Assembly: GCA_902797705.1 (NCBI GenBank)
Contig: CADBTX010000069.1
Span: 1 to 7,249, forward strand
Origin: an uncultured Lachnospiraceae bacterium
Lineage (GTDB): Bacteria; Bacillota; Clostridia; Lachnospirales; Lachnospiraceae
DNA length: 7,249 bases
Direction: 5' to 3'
Under the pieces are notes generated by a model that did no database searches, was not told where the DNA came from, and worked only from the letters and a program-made list of their open reading frames with translations. Positions 4,963-7,249 of the stretch are shown in pieces (the first letter of the stretch is position 1; every line of letters starts with the position of its first letter). Both the position numbers and the translations under genes were made by a program.

Positions 4963-6462
4963 ATGGGTGAAGTAATCTTACAGATGAAGGATATAGACAA
5001 ATCTTTCCCCGGTGTACATGCCCTGGATCATGTAAGCCTTGAGGTCAGAAGAGGCGAAGTGCATGCACTTATGGGAGAGAACGGTGCCGGCAAGTCCACA
5101 CTTATGAAGGTCCTTACGGGAATCTATAAGAAGGACTCGGGCTCCATCGAATACAAGGGCAAGGAAGTAGAATTCCACAACACCAGAGAAGCTCAGGATA
5201 ACGGCGTTGTTATCGTGCATCAGGAGCTGAACATGGTGGGTGACCTGACAGTGGCGCAGAATATCTTCATCGGAAGGGAGCCGAGAAAGGGCTTCCGCAT
5301 CGATGACAGGAAGATGATCGAGGATTCCAAAGCGCTGTTTGACAGGCTCCATATCGACATAGACCCCACGGAAAAGATGAGCGAGCTTACAGTAGGTAAG
5401 CAGCAGATGTGCGAGATAGCAAAGGCTATTTCCCATAACGCCGAGCTCATTATATTTGACGAGCCTTCCGCAGCTCTTACAGAGAAGGAGATAGAAGATC
5501 TTTTCGTAATAATAAGAGATTTGAGAAAGCAGAATCTGGGTATCATCTACATCTCTCACAGAATGGATGAGATAAAGGTGATAACGGACCGCGTTACCGT
5601 CATGAGAGACGGAGGATATGTGGGAACCCTTGTTACCGAGGAATGTACAAAGGAAGACATCATCAATATGATGGTTGGACGTGTCATCTACGAAAAGCCC
5701 AAGGAAAAGAGCCTTGTGCCCGATGATGCACCTGTTGTACTGAAGGTTGAGCACCTGACAGCCGGAAAGATGGTACAGGATGTTTCCTTCGAACTTAAGA
5801 AGGGCGAGATCCTGGGCTTCTCGGGACTTATGGGTGCAGGACGTACAGAGACCGCCAGGGCTATCTTCGGTGCGGATCCCAAGCAGAGCGGTGACATTTA
5901 TATCAACGGCGAAAAGGTGGAGATCAACTCCCCTGAAGATGCGGTTAAGCACGGTATCGGATATCTTTCCGAGGACCGCAGGCGTTTCGGTATTGTAGTC
6001 GGAAAGTCCCTTTGCGAAAATTCCACCATGGCTGCCCTTGAAGAGTATATGAACGGTATCTTCATCGACAAGAAGAAGGAGCGGGAGGTAACCGAGAAGT
6101 ACATAAAGGAACTGGATACCAAGACTCCCTCCTCAGATCAGCTGGTGGTAAATCTGTCCGGTGGTAACCAGCAGAAGGTGGTCATCGCCAAGTGGCTGGT
6201 CAGAAACAGTGACATTCTTATTTTCGATGAGCCTACCAGAGGTATCGACGTAGGTGCGAAGAATGAGATATATAAGCTCATGAATAAGCTTGCGGCTGAA
6301 GGCAAGTCCATTATCATGATATCTTCCGAAATGACCGAGATCCTCCGTATGAGCGACAGGATAGTCGTTATGTGCGAAGGAAAGAAGACCGGAGAGGTCA
6401 GGATCGAGGAAGCTACTCAGGAACTTATAATGGATAAAGCTACGCGCCAGATGGAGGCTTGA
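4963..6462 (+). CDS. ABC sugar transporter ATP-binding protein, RbsA/MglA/XylG-like, two nucleotide-binding domains
   Basis: A 499-residue tandem ATPase, the normal length for CUT2 importers, driving sugar uptake from the cytoplasmic face of the two permeases. Domain 1 has Walker A GENGAGKST (38-46), a modified signature LTVGKQQ (142-148) and Walker B with DEPSAALT from 166. Domain 2 has a degenerate Walker A, GLMGAGRTE (288-296), where Arg replaces the ATP-binding Lys, a canonical signature LSGGNQQ (398-404) and Walker B with DEPTRGID (422-429). This asymmetry is normal for RbsA-type proteins, where one of the two ATP sites is degenerate. The gene starts 10 bases after the first permease, with AAGGAGGG (4951-4958) overlapping that gene's stop, and is followed after one base by the second permease, so translation of the three is closely linked. 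Which sugar it serves cannot be read from this subunit. Confidence 0.96.
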   Translation: MGEVILQMKDIDKSFPGVHALDHVSLEVRRGEVHALMGENGAGKSTLMKVLTGIYKKDSGSIEYKGKEVEFHNTREAQDNGVVIVHQELNMVGDLTVAQNIFIGREPRKGFRIDDRKMIEDSKALFDRLHIDIDPTEKMSELTVGKQQMCEIAKAISHNAELIIFDEPSAALTEKEIEDLFVIIRDLRKQNLGIIYISHRMDEIKVITDRVTVMRDGGYVGTLVTEECTKEDIINMMVGRVIYEKPKEKSLVPDDAPVVLKVEHLTAGKMVQDVSFELKKGEILGFSGLMGAGRTETARAIFGADPKQSGDIYINGEKVEINSPEDAVKHGIGYLSEDRRRFGIVVGKSLCENSTMAALEEYMNGIFIDKKKEREVTEKYIKELDTKTPSSDQLVVNLSGGNQQKVVIAKWLVRNSDILIFDEPTRGIDVGAKNEIYKLMNKLAAEGKSIIMISSEMTEILRMSDRIVVMCEGKKTGEVRIEEATQELIMDKATRQMEA

Positions 6463-6463
6463 G

Positions 6464-7249
6464 ATGAAGAAGAAAAAATCATTAGGTATCCTTGCGGATC
6501 AGAAATTCATAGTGTTGATCATAGTAGTGGTCCTCTACGTGGTATTCTCACTTATCAGTAAGGATTTCCGGAAATATTCCACTCTGGTCATGATGCTGGA
6601 TTCCACATACTATATCCTGCTCCTTGCAATGGGAGTTACCTTCCCCCTTATAACCGGAGGAGTTGACCTTTCCATAGGAACCGGAATGATATGTTACGGA
6701 CTTACAGGCGGTTATCTTGTAGTCCAGAAGGGCTGTCCCACCTGGGTGGGTCTTCTGGTAGCGGTTCTCTTCGGACTGCTGGTCGGTGTGATAAACGGTG
6801 TGCTGGTGGCCGTGATGGATCTGCCGCCGTTCCTTGCAACACTGTGTACCTGTATGATGACGAGAGGACTGGGCTCAATATGTGCAAACAGCTTCGCGAT
6901 CCCCTGGCCCGGAGCAAAGGCTGAGGGCGGCTGGTTCCACAGCATCTTCAAGCTGACGGTGGGAGCCGGAAGAAATGCCATGAACTATCCTGTGGGTGTT
7001 ATAGTTCTGGCTGTGATAGTCATCATAATGAGCTTTGTTCTGAACCACACCAGAGTCGGACGTTACACGATAGCCATCGGAAGTAATAAGGAAGCCACCA
7101 GGCTTTCGGGAGTAAACGTTAAGGCTTATCATATTACAGCATACGCCATAAGCGGCCTCTTCGCAGGACTTGCATCTCTGGCATACGCAGCAGCCATCCC
7201 CACGATACAGCCCGGAACCGGAGCCGGTATCGAGCTTGACGCCATAGGC
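6464..7249 (+). CDS. ABC sugar transporter permease, RbsC-like (second of two), 3' end outside window
   Basis: An open frame of 262 codons runs from ATG 6464 to the window edge without a stop. GGAG at 6453-6456, seven bases upstream, lies inside the end of the ATPase gene, and only one base separates the ATPase stop from this ATG. The product begins with a basic MKKKKSLG tail and a hydrophobic segment (about residues 16-31), followed by TGGVDLSIG (64-72), an external loop WPGAKAEGGWF (148-158), GSNKEATRLSGVN (206-218) and the start of the last third (TIQPGTGAG). It is a BPD_transp_2 family permease and a divergent paralogue of the first permease: the TGG and WP motifs sit 8 residues earlier, while the coupling loop is at the same residue number, implying an insertion of about 8 residues after the WP...GWF loop. 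Perhaps 60-80 residues are missing. It likely forms a heterodimer with the first permease. Confidence 0.92.
   Translation, partial: MKKKKSLGILADQKFIVLIIVVVLYVVFSLISKDFRKYSTLVMMLDSTYYILLLAMGVTFPLITGGVDLSIGTGMICYGLTGGYLVVQKGCPTWVGLLVAVLFGLLVGVINGVLVAVMDLPPFLATLCTCMMTRGLGSICANSFAIPWPGAKAEGGWFHSIFKLTVGAGRNAMNYPVGVIVLAVIVIIMSFVLNHTRVGRYTIAIGSNKEATRLSGVNVKAYHITAYAISGLFAGLASLAYAAAIPTIQPGTGAGIELDAIG

Noticed and set aside
5380..5406. Non-canonical signature LTVGKQQ in ATPase domain 1 and missing Walker Lys in domain 2
   Set aside because: This asymmetry is normal for RbsA/MglA-type tandem ATPases and is not a sign of decay.
4978..5952. 324-codon open frame on the - strand opposite the ATPase gene
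   Set aside because: It is antisense to a textbook ATPase, has no recognisable domain and an unlikely composition rich in His, Cys and Leu; it is a shadow of the codon pattern of the real gene.
1..7249. Defence system, CRISPR array, insertion sequence or other mobile element
   Set aside because: Every gene is an ordinary sugar-use gene on one strand; no direct repeat arrays, transposase-like frames or terminal inverted repeats were seen.

Overview
The window looks like a carbohydrate-use locus from a Firmicute of the class Clostridia, most likely a Lachnospiraceae-type gut or rumen anaerobe. The evidence is strong AGGAG-type ribosome binding sites before almost every gene, frequent AGA (Arg) and ATA (Ile) codons, mid-range GC content, tight same-strand packing, and protein sequences that read like Clostridial versions of their families. 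The genus cannot be fixed from the sequence alone. All seven genes are on the + strand; the first is cut at its 5' end and the last at its 3' end by the window edges. I saw no tRNA, rRNA, CRISPR or mobile element, and no gene-free stretch over 300 bases.

Left half (1-2671), catabolic genes: the C-terminal third of an FGGY-family sugar kinase (xylulokinase-like), a zinc-dependent medium-chain dehydrogenase closest to galactitol-1-phosphate/sorbitol dehydrogenases, and an aldo/keto reductase. Together these are the three enzyme classes of an oxidoreductive sugar route: aldose to polyol (aldo/keto reductase), polyol to ketose (dehydrogenase), ketose to ketose phosphate (FGGY kinase). That is the logic of fungal xylose/arabinose use rather than the usual bacterial isomerase route. 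The substrate is inferred, not shown.

Middle (2672-3965), control region: a 119-base spacer carries three back-to-back hairpins, then a LacI-family repressor gene (best start 2791). After it comes a 155-base spacer with a near-consensus sigma-A promoter (TTGACA, 17 bases, GATAAT), a perfect 10-bp palindrome GAAACGTTTC just after the expected transcription start, and a second copy of its core 66 bp downstream. The leader between them can also fold into a compact three-way junction, so this segment may act as DNA operators, as structured RNA, or both.

Right half (3966-7249), importer: permease, double-domain ATPase, second permease, all of the ribose/galactose/xylose (CUT2) ABC importer class. 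The two permeases differ from each other, so the transmembrane part is probably a heterodimer. No substrate-binding protein gene is present in the window.

Working model: the importer brings in an unphosphorylated sugar or polyol, the reductase and dehydrogenase interconvert it to a ketose, the kinase traps it, and the LacI-type protein represses the importer operon (and possibly the catabolic genes) until the sugar or a derivative is present.
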